Assembly (NCBI GenBank): GCA_023362775.1 | Contig: JALMGJ010000017.1 | Coordinates: 19,293,001-19,357,000, forward strand | Direction of reading: 5' to 3' | Origin: Charina bottae | Taxonomy: Eukaryota; Chordata; Lepidosauria; Squamata; Charinaidae | Length of the DNA stretch: 64,000 nt | Part shown: positions 47,216 to 58,870 of the stretch, one piece after another | Layout: the number at the start of each line of letters is the position of its first letter | How positions within the stretch are numbered: position 1 is the stretch's first letter | Program-made: the position numbers and the translations under genes | Notes under the pieces: generated by a model | What the model saw: only the letters and a program-made list of their open reading frames with translations | The model's database searches: none | Told to the model about the DNA's origin: nothing

Positions 47216-49299
47216 AGTTGCAAGTTGGAATGGGAAGATATATTTTGGGGCCAAAGGAAGTTGAGGCAGATCCAATAACTAGGATCCTATAAACTCCACA
47301 ATAGAATTCTTTAATCAGGAAACCAAACTCCACCAGAAATTCAGGATTCCGGAATTTGGCTATATCTCCATGGGAGAGGCATTACATAGTATACAGTAGC
47401 TGTGTAACATTTTTTTTTAATTCTCCCCCTGCTCCCCAGGAGCAACCCAAACTCTGGGGGGGAAAAACGCTTACATTCATTCTCCAGCTGAAATCTGTTC
47501 AATAGTTCCCACCATCCCTCTTTTGTTTCTTAGCTAGGAGGATATGTACAGTCTGTACTCAGCACTCCTGTCCTTTTTAATATCAGTGTTCATCCGGATC
47601 CAGGAAACATTGCTGAGGCCTTCTGTTTTCCTGCAAGACTTAAAGGACATAGGAACAGCTCTGCTGAATCCAATAAACTGTCCACTGAGTCAAGCATTCT
47701 GTTACTGCAATTGCCAGCAAAACGTTTCTTCAAGGACCACAAATGTTCTACCTCCTGCCATTGCTCTACAAACATGGATGCGAATTTAATTTAGAGATTT
47801 ATGACCTGCTTTTCAGTAGAATGATTCCAAAGTTGGCTTATAAAGGTGGCGAGAAATGTTTATACTCCCTTGTGCACTAGCACACACACAGCTTTAATCT
47901 TCTTGCTGTTGATAGGCACTAAAATATCCCTTTTTAAAATTCTGCAGTCACAGAGCAATTATCAGTTGGAAGAGATTCCATCTAGAACTGGGCTAAACCA
48001 CTTCTTTCAGGTTTTTTTCTAAATCGCCAAGCCACAGAAGAGACACACATATTGGGGGTGTTCACACAACACACTGATCTATAAATTAGCCAACCAATTT
48101 TAGCCTAGCATGTTGTGCAAACTTTCTGGTTAAATGAGTCATGTGGACCCAGAAAATTTTGTGTTTGTTGTTTAAAATGATTGGAAAAAGTCATTGGGAT
48201 TTAAAATAGTAGCATAACTTTCACTTCATTCTTTTCATTCCTCTGTGAGGAGCCATTTACTTGCCAAATGGAGGAAAAAAGCTGCTGATCTATAATCCTG
48301 TCAACCAACTGTACTGTAGCGGAGAGGTCAACAGGATGTTGGTGTTAACTTTATATAAAGATCAGTCATGATGTTTCTGCTGAAAGCAAGCGAGTGCTTG
48401 TTATATGGAAAAGAATTCACCAGGAGGCTTCTGGTGCACCTCTTGCACTTAACAAAAACAGTGACACTTGTGTAATGATATCTTCTGTATTTCATTCTCC
48501 ATCTCAAAATGATGTGGAAAAAATACTCTTGAGTTGTGTTCAACTTGATTATACTTTTCCGTATGGATTGTTGAATATTGTTTCTGCTTCCTTACAGGCT
48601 CAGATTTAACTCCCCCTTTTAATTGTGAATAAACATTCACAATTTTCCCCCAGGTATGCTTACCCTGGACCAAGTGATCTACTCTGCTATTCAGAGCTGG
48701 TCCAAGGTATTTGGTTGATGGGGCAGAACAGTGAATGGTATCTCAAAGTGTGTGGTTACAAGATATTTCGGCACCTTAGGCAGAAAAACTTTCTTTCTGG
48801 CATTAAAAATATGATGATAATGATGATGGTGATAATAAGAACAATTACAACAATTACAGACAGATGCCTCATTTTACAAGTACACTGTGTAATTTCCTTT
48901 ACAATACACTAGAGCTGGGATGTTGATTAATTAACTAAGAGAAACCAGATAGAAAGCTCATGTTTATTGTTAAAATAGTGTAAATAAATAAATTAGACAA
49001 AAGCTATAGCTATATAGTTAAGTTAAGTGGCTAGTATTTTAAATTTGCATCAAAAACTAATGAAAGAGAATCAAGAACATTTAACCAGTCAACCAAATGT
49101 TCCATGAGGACAAGAATATCCTATATAGGGTAAATATTTTTAATCACACTAAAATCTTAAAAAAAAAAAAGCTATGGCTAGAACATCACAAATCCAAAAG
49201 AGGATTTTGAACTTCCTCACACCCAGAGAACATATGTGACGAAATTAAAAGGGCATGCTAAAAAGTCCTGTCTCCAAGGGACATCTGCATAAAGTGGGT
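47216..49299. other. Unannotated
   Basis: 2.1 kb without a recognised gene or family. Short ORFs show no similarity. Confidence 0.35.
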
Positions 49300-49433
49300 C
49301 GAAAAAGTCAAGATGGTGCCCATGACTGTGTGATTGAAGCCCCACCCCTTTTTATGTGTGCCATGATTCAGATAAAAAGGGGCAGGGCTTCAATCATATG
49401 GTTGTACCCACCATCTTGATTTTTTTTGAATCG
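49300..49433. mobile_element. Palindromic MITE
   Basis: Arms TCGAAAAAGTCAAGATGGTG...AGCCCCACCCCTTTTTAT and their inverse meet near 49370. The same GTCAAGATGG motif and AAGCCCCACCCC block occur at 63600-63735. Confidence 0.65.
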
Positions 49434-49654
49434 CCCTGTGGACACTCCCATCTGTCTCCATAGTGCTCACTGGCCACACTTCGGCAGTTGTGCAGCCATG
49501 TAAAAGGTCTCTAGGTGCATATATCTGTACATGGGCAGTGGAGAATCCTGGGCCAAGCAAAATTCACCTGTATGAGAAGGACTTCTCTACGCATACATTT
49601 CAGTGGCTACCAAATGCATGGCTTGTAAATACATTTGCAGGTATATATCTAAAG

Positions 49655-50072
49655 CAGAGCTTTCCAAACTGTGTGTCCGGACATGTTAGTGTCGGCTGCA
49701 GTGTCTGGGTGTGTCGCGGCTGCTGCTGCCTCCGAGCCCTGCCAGTATTCCACGCAGGTCCTAGTGCCTGCCTTGTGCCCTGCTGTAAGAGTGTGTCGCG
49801 AAATGATGCCCTGCTGTAAGAGCGTGTCGCGAAATGATGCCCTGCTGTAAGAGCGTGTCGCGAAATGATGCCCTGCTGTAAGAGCGTGTCGCGAAATGAT
49901 GCCCTGCTGTAAGAGCGTGTCGCGAAATGATGCCCTGCTGTAAGAGCGTGTCGCGAAATGATGCCCTGCTGTAAGAGTGTGTCGCGAAATGATGCCCTGC
50001 TGTAAGAGTGTGTCGCAAAATGATGCATGTCTAAAAAGTGTGTCACCAACGTGAAAAGTTTGGAAAGCTCTG
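49655..50072. mobile_element. hAT MITE with expanded 31-bp tandem repeat
   Basis: CAGAGCTTTCC...GGAAAGCTCTG flanked by ATCTAAAG (49647-49654, 50073-50080). Eight 31-bp units start at 49780, 49811, 49842, 49873, 49904, 49935, 49966 and 49997; sister copies at 12929 and 56983 have two. Repetitive ORFs on the minus strand are by-products. Confidence 0.92.
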
Positions 50073-50080
50073 ATCTAAAG

Positions 50081-50904
50081 TGTCTTTATGCCAACTCTGG
50101 GAAATACAAGGTACAGAAAAGTTACAAAACAGCCTATTTACAACAGCCTTTCCAACCTGGGACCCTTCAGTTATGCAAGGCTACAGTTGCCATCATGTTT
50201 AATCATCCACTATTGGCTGTATAATTTGAGATGATGCAAATATAGTCTAGCATACATTCTGGAGAGCACCCTGTTGATGAAAGCTAAATCATAAGATGTT
50301 AAAATGTTATGTTGATTTACACCAGCAAATTACTTGAGCAGAGGGTTTGAATAAAATTAGTTGGTTTCCACCAGGTCCCTCTTTCTGCACAAACTATTAA
50401 TAGATTAATATTAATAGACAGCTGAAGCTTCATCCTGGCTGACTGCTGTGTTCTTTGATCTGGGAAATGAGTTTCTCCTCATCCCTCGAGTGAGGAAAGA
50501 AAGACCACAGAGCTATTTTTGTAGTACAGGAGATATAATAATGTATTATATGGATTTCACATCAGTAACAGCATTTTATGTTCAGGTGATTTGGAAGGTA
50601 TAATCCATAAATCCTCCAGTAAAATGAGCTGCTGAGCTCAGTCTTAGAATAAAAAAATCATTGCATTGTGTGCTGTCTATGAACAATAACAAAGGATGTG
50701 CTAGAAAGAATGCTGACACTGCAAATTCCAAAACAGAACAAGCCATTGGAACCCAGCAAGTTTCCCAATAATTCTTGGAATTGGTGAAGCACATGTAATT
50801 TGTTGTTGAAACTAATCAGTTGAGTCTTGCATTCAATGGGATTAGGGTGCATTCCTTTCATTAAAATTGACAGTAGTAACAGTAATTCATTATTAATTAT
50901 TAGG
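50081..50904. other. Unannotated
   Basis: Nothing recognised. Confidence 0.35.
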
Positions 50905-51180
50905 TGCATAGAAAGCTGCCTTCTACCAAATCAGCTTATCAGTTGGTCTGACTCAGTATTATCTACATTAACTTTCCGCAATCTATTACTCTCTATATGC
51001 ATTGAACATGGCTATTACCTGGGACTTGTAGCCCAGCATACTTGGCAGGTACCAGGTTGGCAGCAGCTTTCCAGAATTTAGGACAGGAGTCTTTCCCAAT
51101 CTGTAAATGCAGGGGACTCATGTTGAGGCCTTCTGCATGTTATGTTCTTCTGCTGGATGACAGCCTTCCTGGTTCTGCAG
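50905..51180 (+). mobile_element. Old SINE-like relic
   Basis: GAAAGCTGCCTTCTACC, GGTCTGACTCAGTATTATC, CAGCAGCTTTCCAGAATTT and CTTCTGCATGTTATG follow the order of an ancient amniote tRNA-related SINE. Heavily diverged; 53440-53690 carries a similar 3' part. Confidence 0.4.
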
Positions 51181-51196
51181 TAACTACATACTAGGC

Positions 51197-52560
51197 CAAG
51201 GGTCGGAAATGGCGGCCCGCGAGCCACATGCGGCTCTTTGGCCCCTTGAGTGTGGCTCTTCCAACCTCTCTAGTCCGGGGCGTATTGTCTGCCTGCGACT
51301 GCCCCGCGCACGTTTGTGCGTGCGCGCCTGTGTTTGGCCACCCGCCAGCGGGTCGGGCGTCCCCCAGCTCCCATCCACGGGGCTGCTCCGCTTTCGCCAG
51401 CCCCGAGCCTCGCTGCTGTGGACCTCGTCTGAGGAAAGCGCGTGGGGTCGCAGCGCAGGAGGCGCAAGCGGAGGCCCGGGAGCTGCCAGATGGGAAGCGG
51501 AAAGGCCGGCAGGGGCTGCGGGAGCGAGGTGGGGCTGCCCCTTCCGCGGCCGGAGCAGGCGAGGGCTGCGGTGTCCCGTCGCTGCAGGTTCTCCCGCTCC
51601 GCTCGGGAGGCGCGCCGTCCCTGCGCCCCTTCGGGTGCAGCCGCATGTTGCCGGCAGTGCGCGGAGGCGGGACCCTCCCCTGCCAGCTGATTGGCAAGGT
51701 GGGCAGCGGTCAGCTAGCTGCGGCAGGAAGGCTGTGGCGGGACTGATAGGAGCCTCCCGCACCCCCCGGGGGCGCCCAAAAGGTTAGGCCACCCGGAAGA
51801 AGCCCGGAAGAAGCCACCCGCAGTCGCAACGGGCAAACCGCCCTCCCGCAGCCCAGGGCGGGGGTTCTCTAGCCGGCCACGGTGGTGTGGCGCGTCCCTC
51901 GGAAAGCGCCCGGCTGGAGCGGGCCACCGGCCACCTGCCCGCCGCCTTTGCCCCGCTGGCAGCGTGCAAGGCGGAGAGCGCGGGCCCTTCCAGCGGAGGC
52001 GCGCCCAGAGGGGCCGCGGGCAGGAGCCGCCGGCGCTTGGGAGCCGCTCCAGGGCCCGGCAGGGGAGGCCGGGCAGGGCGGGAGCGCCCAGGCAGCCGCG
52101 CCCTCCCAGCGGAGGTGGCTCGGAGCGCCTCCTTCGCCGGCCGCCGCTGGGCTTTCCCGCGACGGCAGAGGCACCTCGCTAGGAGGAAAGGAGCGGAGGG
52201 CGCGAGGCAACAGCAGGAGGAGGCGGGGCGACGCTTCGCTCGCCGCCCGCCCGTCGCGGCTTACTCGGACCCCGGGGAGAGGGCCGCCCGCCCACCCCGT
52301 CGGAGAGAGTGACGCGCCAAGGGAACCGCTGCCGCGGGGCGCCGACACATGAAAGCTGGTGGGCGGGCGCGCTCCCCTGCCTGCCCGCGCCCGAGATGCC
52401 GAAAGAGCGCAGCCGGGCTGGGCGCCCCATCCCGAGAGGCGGCCCAGCATTTACACAGCCCACTGCAAGGAATCAATGGAGCCCACGCTTTGTCCTCCGC
52501 ATGGGCGGGGGAGCAGCACGTCTGCGAGTAATTAGTCAGTAATTTTGCGATCTCTTCTTC
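51197..52560. mobile_element. CpG-rich block beginning with a hAT terminus
   Basis: Starts CAAGGGTCGGAAATGGCGGC, the inverse of the right end of the 6769-8731 element. Internal sequence (GGCTGCTCCGCTTTCGCCAG, about 51380-51410) is the inverse of 7145-7190. The remainder is dense in CpG and GC boxes. The matching far terminus was not found, so the right limit is arbitrary. It could alternatively include a true CpG-island promoter (INF2 first exon, minus strand). Confidence 0.55.
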
Positions 52561-52790
52561 AGAATCCTGGTGTTAAGCCTTTCCTCCTCCCTCCCCCGAA
52601 AATGCGAAGGGGCAGAGGGCCACTCATCCTTTCCTCCGACAGCCCCGGCTCCACTAGGGTCGCTCGCCCCGAGTGCCTCCTTGCCGAGGAAATGGCTGAC
52701 TGGAGCAGAAGGGCTCCTTGCTTCCCCACTTTCCAGCAGCCATCTTCTCCTCCCCCCCCCCCCCGCCGAAGGCAGCAGCAACATCAAGTC
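52561..52790. other. GC-rich linker with poly-C
   Basis: Contains a 14-C run near 52756-52769. It probably still belongs to the composite transposon block. Confidence 0.35.
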
Positions 52791-52794
52791 AGCC

Positions 52795-53182
52795 TCCCCC
52801 TTCCACGCGATTGGCTCCCGCCCGCAAACCCTGCCCCCTTCCACACGATTGGCTCCCACCCTCAAACATCTGCGCCAATCAGCTGTGTGGCGGGAAGCAG
52901 CTTGGCAGTGTGCGCACGCGTGGCAAGGCTTTTCGCCTCCCTGCTGGAACCGAGGGCATTTTCGGGGTCCCCGGAGCCTGCCCTTTTGAAGAGGCAGCGG
53001 CAGGCCCAGTGCTTCTGGGTTCCAGGACGCTGCTGCTGCCGCTGCCCCTTCAAAAGAGCAGGCTCCGGGGACCCCGAAAATGCCCTCGGTTCCGGCAGGG
53101 AGGCAAAAAGCTTCCGGGTTTTTGTGCGCCGGCCGTGGGCGTGTCGCCAACAGCAAAAGTTTGGAAAGCCCTGGCATAAGGT
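52795..53182. mobile_element. Left part of a broken hAT, inverted
   Basis: Ends GTGTCGCCAACAGCAAAAGT then TTGGAAAGCCCTG (53182), the inverse of the left end of the 6443-6717 family, followed by GCATAAGG. A hairpin with arms of about 75 bp (52936-53015 / 53030-53107) lies inside. CCAAT-type motifs at 52800-52880 match the 6769-8731 element. Confidence 0.7.
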
Positions 53183-53190
53183 ATCCTTGT

Positions 53191-53919
53191 CCATTATTTT
53201 CCAATAATCTTCTCTAATATGTACTTTTTCTTTAATGTGTACTTTTTAAAACATGGTATATTGCATGACAGAAAGAAGTGCAGATTTTGAAGGATAGCTA
53301 AGTTTCAGCTCATGTATTGAGTCAAACATGTGAAATTAGCTGAACTCGCATTCAAATGTGAACCAAACAAAATGTTCACCCCCAGTGCCTAATATTGTTT
53401 ATTTTCTCTTAGCTTTGGATAAGTTCCACTGCCCTAAAGAAGCTTGTTAGGCTTCCCATTTCAAACTGTCTCCTTGAAGAAAATTTACCACCCCTTATCC
53501 CAGGGGAGAATGTCCATCGATTCCACCAAGCATCAGTTCCTCTGATTGGCAGTGGGGGTGTCCAAGGTCTCAGGCAGAGAAAAGGTTCTACTAATTGCCT
53601 GTTACCTGATCCTTTAAAACATTTAACAATCAGTGATGCCAAGTATTGATGCCAGGACCTTCTCCTTACAAGAGATTTGCTATATCATTGAAAGGCAGAA
53701 AGGCCAAAAACTCTCCTGCCTAGTAGATTTTCAACTTGGAAAATCCTTCCTTGAATAGAGGTGGGGGCCTCAGGCACAATCTTTCCCCCATTTTCCTTCC
53801 TGCTTTGTCTTCTGTGCCTAGGAAGATTAAGACCATTTCGCAATCTCAACGACAGCAAGGTAATCTTAACGATCCTCCTTTGGATGATAAAGGGACTTAG
53901 AAATAAACATCTCAAAATA
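53191..53919. other. Host-like sequence between the two hAT halves
   Basis: AT-richer DNA with a decayed SINE-like stretch at 53440-53690. By the inversion model below it is the former left flank of the hAT, now reversed. Confidence 0.4.
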
Positions 53920-54101
53920 ACCCCCCGCGCCGATCAGCTGTGCAGCAGGGAAGTGGCCGGGCAGCGTGCATGCGCACGATTTTCACCTCCCTGCCGGAAC
54001 CGAAGGCGTTTTCATCAGCGCTTCCGGGTTGTAACGCGACACACTTGGGGCCCCCAGGCGACACAGTATTGTGTCGCGACACACAGTTTGGAAAGCCCTG
54101 C
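53920..54101. mobile_element. Right part of the broken hAT
   Basis: Starts near CGCGCCGATCAGCTGTG and ends ATTGTGTCGCGACACACAGT TTGGAAAGCCCTG (54101), followed by CCTTATGC. This is the exact reverse complement of the GCATAAGG found after the other half. Confidence 0.75.
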
Positions 54102-54200
54102 CTTATGCTAAGGGAAATTGTAAAAAAAAAAAAAGCAACCTGAAGAAAAGTGGTAAACAAACAAGCATATCACTGGGGAAAACTGATATTTGAATTTTCT

Positions 54201-54278
54201 CCCAGCATTCTGGGAGTTCTGGGAATTCTGGGAATTGAAGTCCACACATCTTAAAGTTGCCAAGTTTGAAAAACACTG
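54201..54278. mobile_element. Half of a small hAT-like element
   Basis: GGGAATTGAAGTCCACACAT and GTTTGAAAAACACTG terminus. One arm only. Confidence 0.5.
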
Positions 54279-54284
54279 ATCTAG

Positions 54285-54480
54285 ACTGATCTCGGAAGCT
54301 ATACAAGGTGGGCTTTAGTTAGTACTTAGATGGGGACCACTTGAGAATTGCAGGGCTATTAGTTAGACTGGAAAACTGTAAACAATCCAGAAAGAAGGCA
54401 GTGCCAAACCGCTTCTGTAATACTATCAATCAAAGTGCACGGCCAGAGTCACGAGGAGTCAATCTTGACTTGAGGAAGTC
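54285..54480 (+). mobile_element. 5S rRNA-derived SINE
   Basis: ACTGATCTCGGAAGCTATAC, then TTAGTTAGTACTTAGATGGG matches the 3' half of 5S rRNA. The SINE body (AGAAAGAAGGCAGTGCCAAA) follows. Confidence 0.75.
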
Positions 54481-54540
54481 TTTTCTTTCAACTCTTGGGA
54501 TGAAATTGGGGACTGGGGCCTCTTCTGCTTATATTTTATT

Positions 54541-54541
54541 A

Positions 54542-54615
<74 letters not shown>

Positions 54616-54690
54616 ATCTATCATACTTATATCACCGCCCATCTCCCCCCACAGAGGGGACTCTGGGCGGTTTACACAAAGTAAATTATA
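54541..54690 (-). mobile_element. CR1 3' tail with (GTCT)n(ATCT)n microsatellite
   Basis: (TCTG)n at 54541-54579, (TCTA)n at 54580-54615, then ATCACCGCCCATCTCCCCCC, CTCTGGGCGG. Same CR1 terminus as at 5797 and 12100. Confidence 0.75.
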
Positions 54691-56974
54691 TTATTTATTT
54701 AGCCTCCCCTGTAGAATGCAAATGTATCCTTCCATTTGGATGTCCTAATAGACGAAGCAAAGGCAAAGCAAGACGGGGAAGGCAGATGTAAACTTTCCTG
54801 GGCTGCTTCTGTATGACGTAGCAGAAAAGAACTGTATCCCAGGGAGATAAGCATGTTGTTATAAGAGCCTAGAACATGACTCCCAGCCAACATTCAGCAC
54901 AGAAAAAAGAGATGCAACATTTGCTAGAAATGTAACTGAAAACAAGCAGGGTATTTCCCACTATCAAGGCAAACCAGAAACAGCTGGGCTGACTAAAAAT
55001 GGTGGCTATCTCACCATGCGCAGAAGGAAGAGGATGCACATTAAAATAAAATGGGATTGTTTTCAGAAGCATGTCTTAAATTGTTACTGTAAAAGGGCTT
55101 CATCACTCAATAAGTTACTAGGTGGTGAGTTTTCCCCATCCTGTTTGCATATTATTTTAATGTTCAGAAGAGGCACATGTGACACTGAGGTACCTGTACT
55201 GATGAGATGAAATACCAAGTAGCTACTTGAATGCTAACACAAAAAAGGAACTTTTGTTACCTCTTCACCACTAAGCAATAGGGTTGTGAAATGCTTTGGC
55301 TTCAAAGGGAAAAACCTGGTTTTGAGTACAGTATGTATGTCCACATAGCGCTTGCCAGAAACACTTTAAAGGGATTCTGTATTTTCCTGGGCTTGTGTGG
55401 CTTTCTTCTGCAGCTGCTGTGCAGTCCCAGGAAAAGATGTGTCTAGGTGAGCAGGGAAGTCACTGCATGCATGCCAAGACAGAATGCCCTCCATACTGTA
55501 GCAAGTTAGAAAATCACTAGTAGAGGGCAATACCTGACGAACAGGATAGGTGTAGGGATTGTGCATGCTCTGGCAAGATGAGTATTTGCAATATATAATT
55601 GAGATAATTGAAAACAATTTTTTCCAAAAACAAAAGATTAGGGTTAGGGTTGCAAATGAAGTAAAAATCCAGCCAACTGGTTTGTTTCATCAAGAATAAG
55701 GCAGAAAACATTATGGAACATTTTGCATACGTGGCTAGAAGATAGCCTCGTCAGCCTGCCTTTCCTGCACATTTAGGACTCACCCACATCCCTTCCCTGT
55801 CTTTGTTTTGAGATGGGCTGCTTGCCATTGATGGAGGACATGCTCTGACAATGGAGCCTTCTCTTGGGTTCAGCCTGCCATGCGTGGGGTGATGGTAAGA
55901 GCCCTTGATCATATTTTACATTCTAAACCCAAGAACAGAGGGATTTGTAAGGCACCTGATTTTTCAGAGCTGGATGAATTCACATTCATACAAGCTGTGG
56001 TATGCATTTTTTCTGTCTTTCATTTAGTAAATGAATTAGGGCAGAATGCATGCATTTCTGGATACTACTGCTCTTTTGCACTAAGTTCTTCAGCTTTTTG
56101 AGATTTTGGGATTTAAGAATTCTTTCTAATACACTGTAGAAATTAACTGCTAAGACAAGTTATTGTCCTCTGAAACAACCCAGGACCTTGATTACCTTTA
56201 ATTTACCCAGGGAAGAAAAAGGACAAAGTTGGCAAATTGTCACACATGGTCTCTGCGATTCCATTCAGCAGCAATCACTCTAATAGTTGCCTATGCTACA
56301 ATGACTCAATAGTGGGCGAACAAAGGCACACACATACCCTGTTTTATTCTTGTTTCTCTAGCAGGCTCTGTAAATCAGATGCCCATCCACCCTCACTGGC
56401 ATCTGGAAACAATTACTGAAAAAGTCTGTTATACACTAATAATTGTTGGCCTTTCCTAGGGAGATTTTATAATTTTGGAGCCTTTGTCAACAGGATAAAT
56501 CTTCCCAATCCCATTGTGCCCATCTTCTGCAAAACAACTTCGAGTGATGCTCTTTACACTGGCGGAGTGCTAACATTCCACCAGTGTAACATCCAAATTT
56601 ATTGGCAGGACCACTGTGAATTTGGGTGTGGCTGACATCCATTTCTTCTACATACTGTATTTGTTAAAGGCCCAGGAAGCCTGACCTCTTTTACACATGA
56701 CCATCTTACCAGAAATTCAAATGACTATAATGAAGAATCTATAGGGTTTTGTCTCCGTTTTTATATTGTTTTGCCCTTCCTGTTCTATGTTGTCCCATCT
56801 CCTAGAACAGCCATCCCTGACACAGGAAAATGCGGTGTCCTCCCATATGATCTGCGTTTCCAGAGTTAGTACAGTAACAGTAACTTCGAAAGGTATCTAT
56901 ATTCCAAAAGATTTTAACCTGACATCTTTTTAAGGAACAAAACTTCAGTACCATATATTTACAGAAATGATTCT
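54691..56974. other. Unannotated
   Basis: 2.3 kb with no recognised gene or repeat family. Two adjacent TTAGGG units at 55638-55650 are too short to mean anything. Confidence 0.35.
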
Positions 56975-56982
56975 CTCTAGGG

Positions 56983-57323
56983 CAGAGCTTTCCAAACTGT
57001 GTGTCGGGACATGTTGGTGTGTCGGCTGCAGTGTCTGGGTGTGTCGCGGCTGCTGCTGCCTCCTGGCTTCCATGCAGGTTCTAGTGCCTGCCTTGTGCCT
57101 TGCTACCTCCAAACCTGCCCTGCCAGGATTCTGCGCAGGTCCTAGTGCCTGCCTTGTGCCTTGCTGCCTCCAAACCAGCTGTGATTCCGTGCAGGTCCTA
57201 GTGCCTGCCTTGTGCCCTGCTGTAAGAGTGTGTTGCGAAATGATGCCCTGCTGTAAGAGTGTGTCATGAAATGATGCATGTCTAAAAAGTGTGTCACCAA
57301 CATGAAAAGTTTGGAAAGCTCTG
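56983..57323. mobile_element. hAT MITE with 8-bp TSD
   Basis: CAGAGCTTTCCAAACT to GGAAAGCTCTG, flanked by CTCTAGGG (56975-56982, 57324-57331). Two 31-bp units near the right end, plus three copies of a longer CCTAGTGCCTGCCTTGTGCC block. Confidence 0.92.
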
Positions 57324-57331
57324 CTCTAGGG

Positions 57332-58691
57332 TCTATCTGGAAAAACTACATAATTTATGTTGTCTTCATAACAAATCTCAACCTTAAACCTCAAACCTTA
57401 TTGCCTGACTAAATTCAGGGTCAAATAAGTGAAATCAAAATTATCAGAATCATCCCATCATACCTTGGCAAATCTACTGAACACATGTTATACTGTATCT
57501 ATCAAATATTTTAATTCAAAGTTTATCAGAGATAGGAGGAATAGTTGAGCCACTCCAATATTTAGGGTTCCTCCTAGTATTCTAGAGCAAGTTGTTCTGC
57601 TGTGATAGGTATAGCATGTAAAAATGCTCTGAATCTGGCTCTCAGATAGAACAGATAATGAACATATGATCATCCTTGCTAGATTAAAAGTCTATTTTAT
57701 TCAGCATCTTAGTTACCATAGTGGCCAACAAGATACCTATGAAAAAACCCACAAACAAGACAAGAGGACAAAGGGACTTTCTTGCTATTGATCTCCAATA
57801 TCTAATAATCTAGAGTACATTGCCTGTCAAAATGGGCATCATAAATACAACCTATGTCTGGTGTGGATTTCAATCAATGAAACTAATCTCAAATCCAAAA
57901 ATACCACATAATTCTATGGGATGCTTTAGATCTCTCAACATTTAAATAGCCTGTAGAAAATATAGAGTAGCCACAATATAAGCAAATATCATGCATGTGC
58001 ATTGTTGAGAAAAACTATGGAAATGCTCTACTTTCAACCTAATCAAGCCATACACAAAACCAGAGAGTTTTGCTCCCTACTTAGTAACAGCTGTAACGTT
58101 CCTGGAGAAGGCTTTGATGTATAGTTTTAAAAAATGAATTTAAAGGTCATTTTGTCTGTATTCTTCCCAGTTTTGCCTCACCTGCCCATGACTTTTACCA
58201 CTCAGTCAGTCCACGCCTACCTAATTCTGCATGTGCCATGTTGTTTGATGGCACCATATCTACTGCAACTTTTTGCACTCTAATTTTCATGCTACAAGGT
58301 GCTCTTGCAAATCACTTTCATCTCCATCAATGGGGAGGTTCACAAATAATCTCTGACTCACCAGAGGAAACTGGGTAAGTACCCATTTTCAAGCCAATGT
58401 CATAATGTTTGCAACTGCCAGCAGAAATGCAAAGCATGGTCAGCTTCATAACTTGTATTTATCCTCCTTGATTCAGATTCTGTGGCAACACTCCCATATC
58501 CACAAGCCCCAAAATTATGGAGCGTAACTCCTTTGTTTTGATTTAATCTTTGACTTGGTTTTAGAACATGGGATGGAACGTTTAGAAAACAAGCTATACC
58601 CCATTCTGCATGGGGCAGTTACACACCATTGTCATAATCAATCAACTGCTTCTGTTCTTTTGGATGCACTGTCTATAGAAGGGAAAGGATC
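57332..58691. other. Unannotated
   Basis: Nothing recognised. Confidence 0.35.
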
Positions 58692-58703
58692 TTATCACCC
58701 ACT

Positions 58704-58858
58704 TTGTTGTTCAGTCGTTTAGTCGTGTCCGACTCTTCGTGACCTCATGGACCATAGCACGCCAGGCCTTCCTGTCCTCCACTGTCTCCCGGAGTTTACT
58801 CAAATTCATGTTCGTTACATGAATCTTATTATTAGAATCTTATTATAATATTATAATA
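58704..58858 (-). mobile_element. BovB LINE 3' end with 12-bp TSD
   Basis: TTCAGTCGTTTAGTCGTGTC, GACCTCATGGACCATAGCAC and CTCCCGGAGTTTACTCAA are recognisable BovB 3' blocks on the minus strand. TTATCACCCACT occurs at 58692-58703 and 58859-58870. Confidence 0.8.
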
Positions 58859-58870
58859 TTATCACCCACT

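Noticed and set aside
49780..50027. CRISPR-like direct repeats
   Set aside because: The 31-bp units are contiguous with no spacers and sit in a eukaryotic hAT element.
51184..53207. ORFs of 150-220 codons on both strands
   Set aside because: Same GC-driven artefact in the CpG-rich/hAT block; no recognisable domain or splice structure.
51189..53725. TACTAGGC before the hAT end at 51197 and its reverse complement GCCTAGTA at 53718-53725 as an inverted target duplication
   Set aside because: No hAT terminus adjoins the 53718 copy; probably a chance 8-mer match.
55638..55652. Interstitial telomere repeat
   Set aside because: Only two TTAGGG units, expected by chance.
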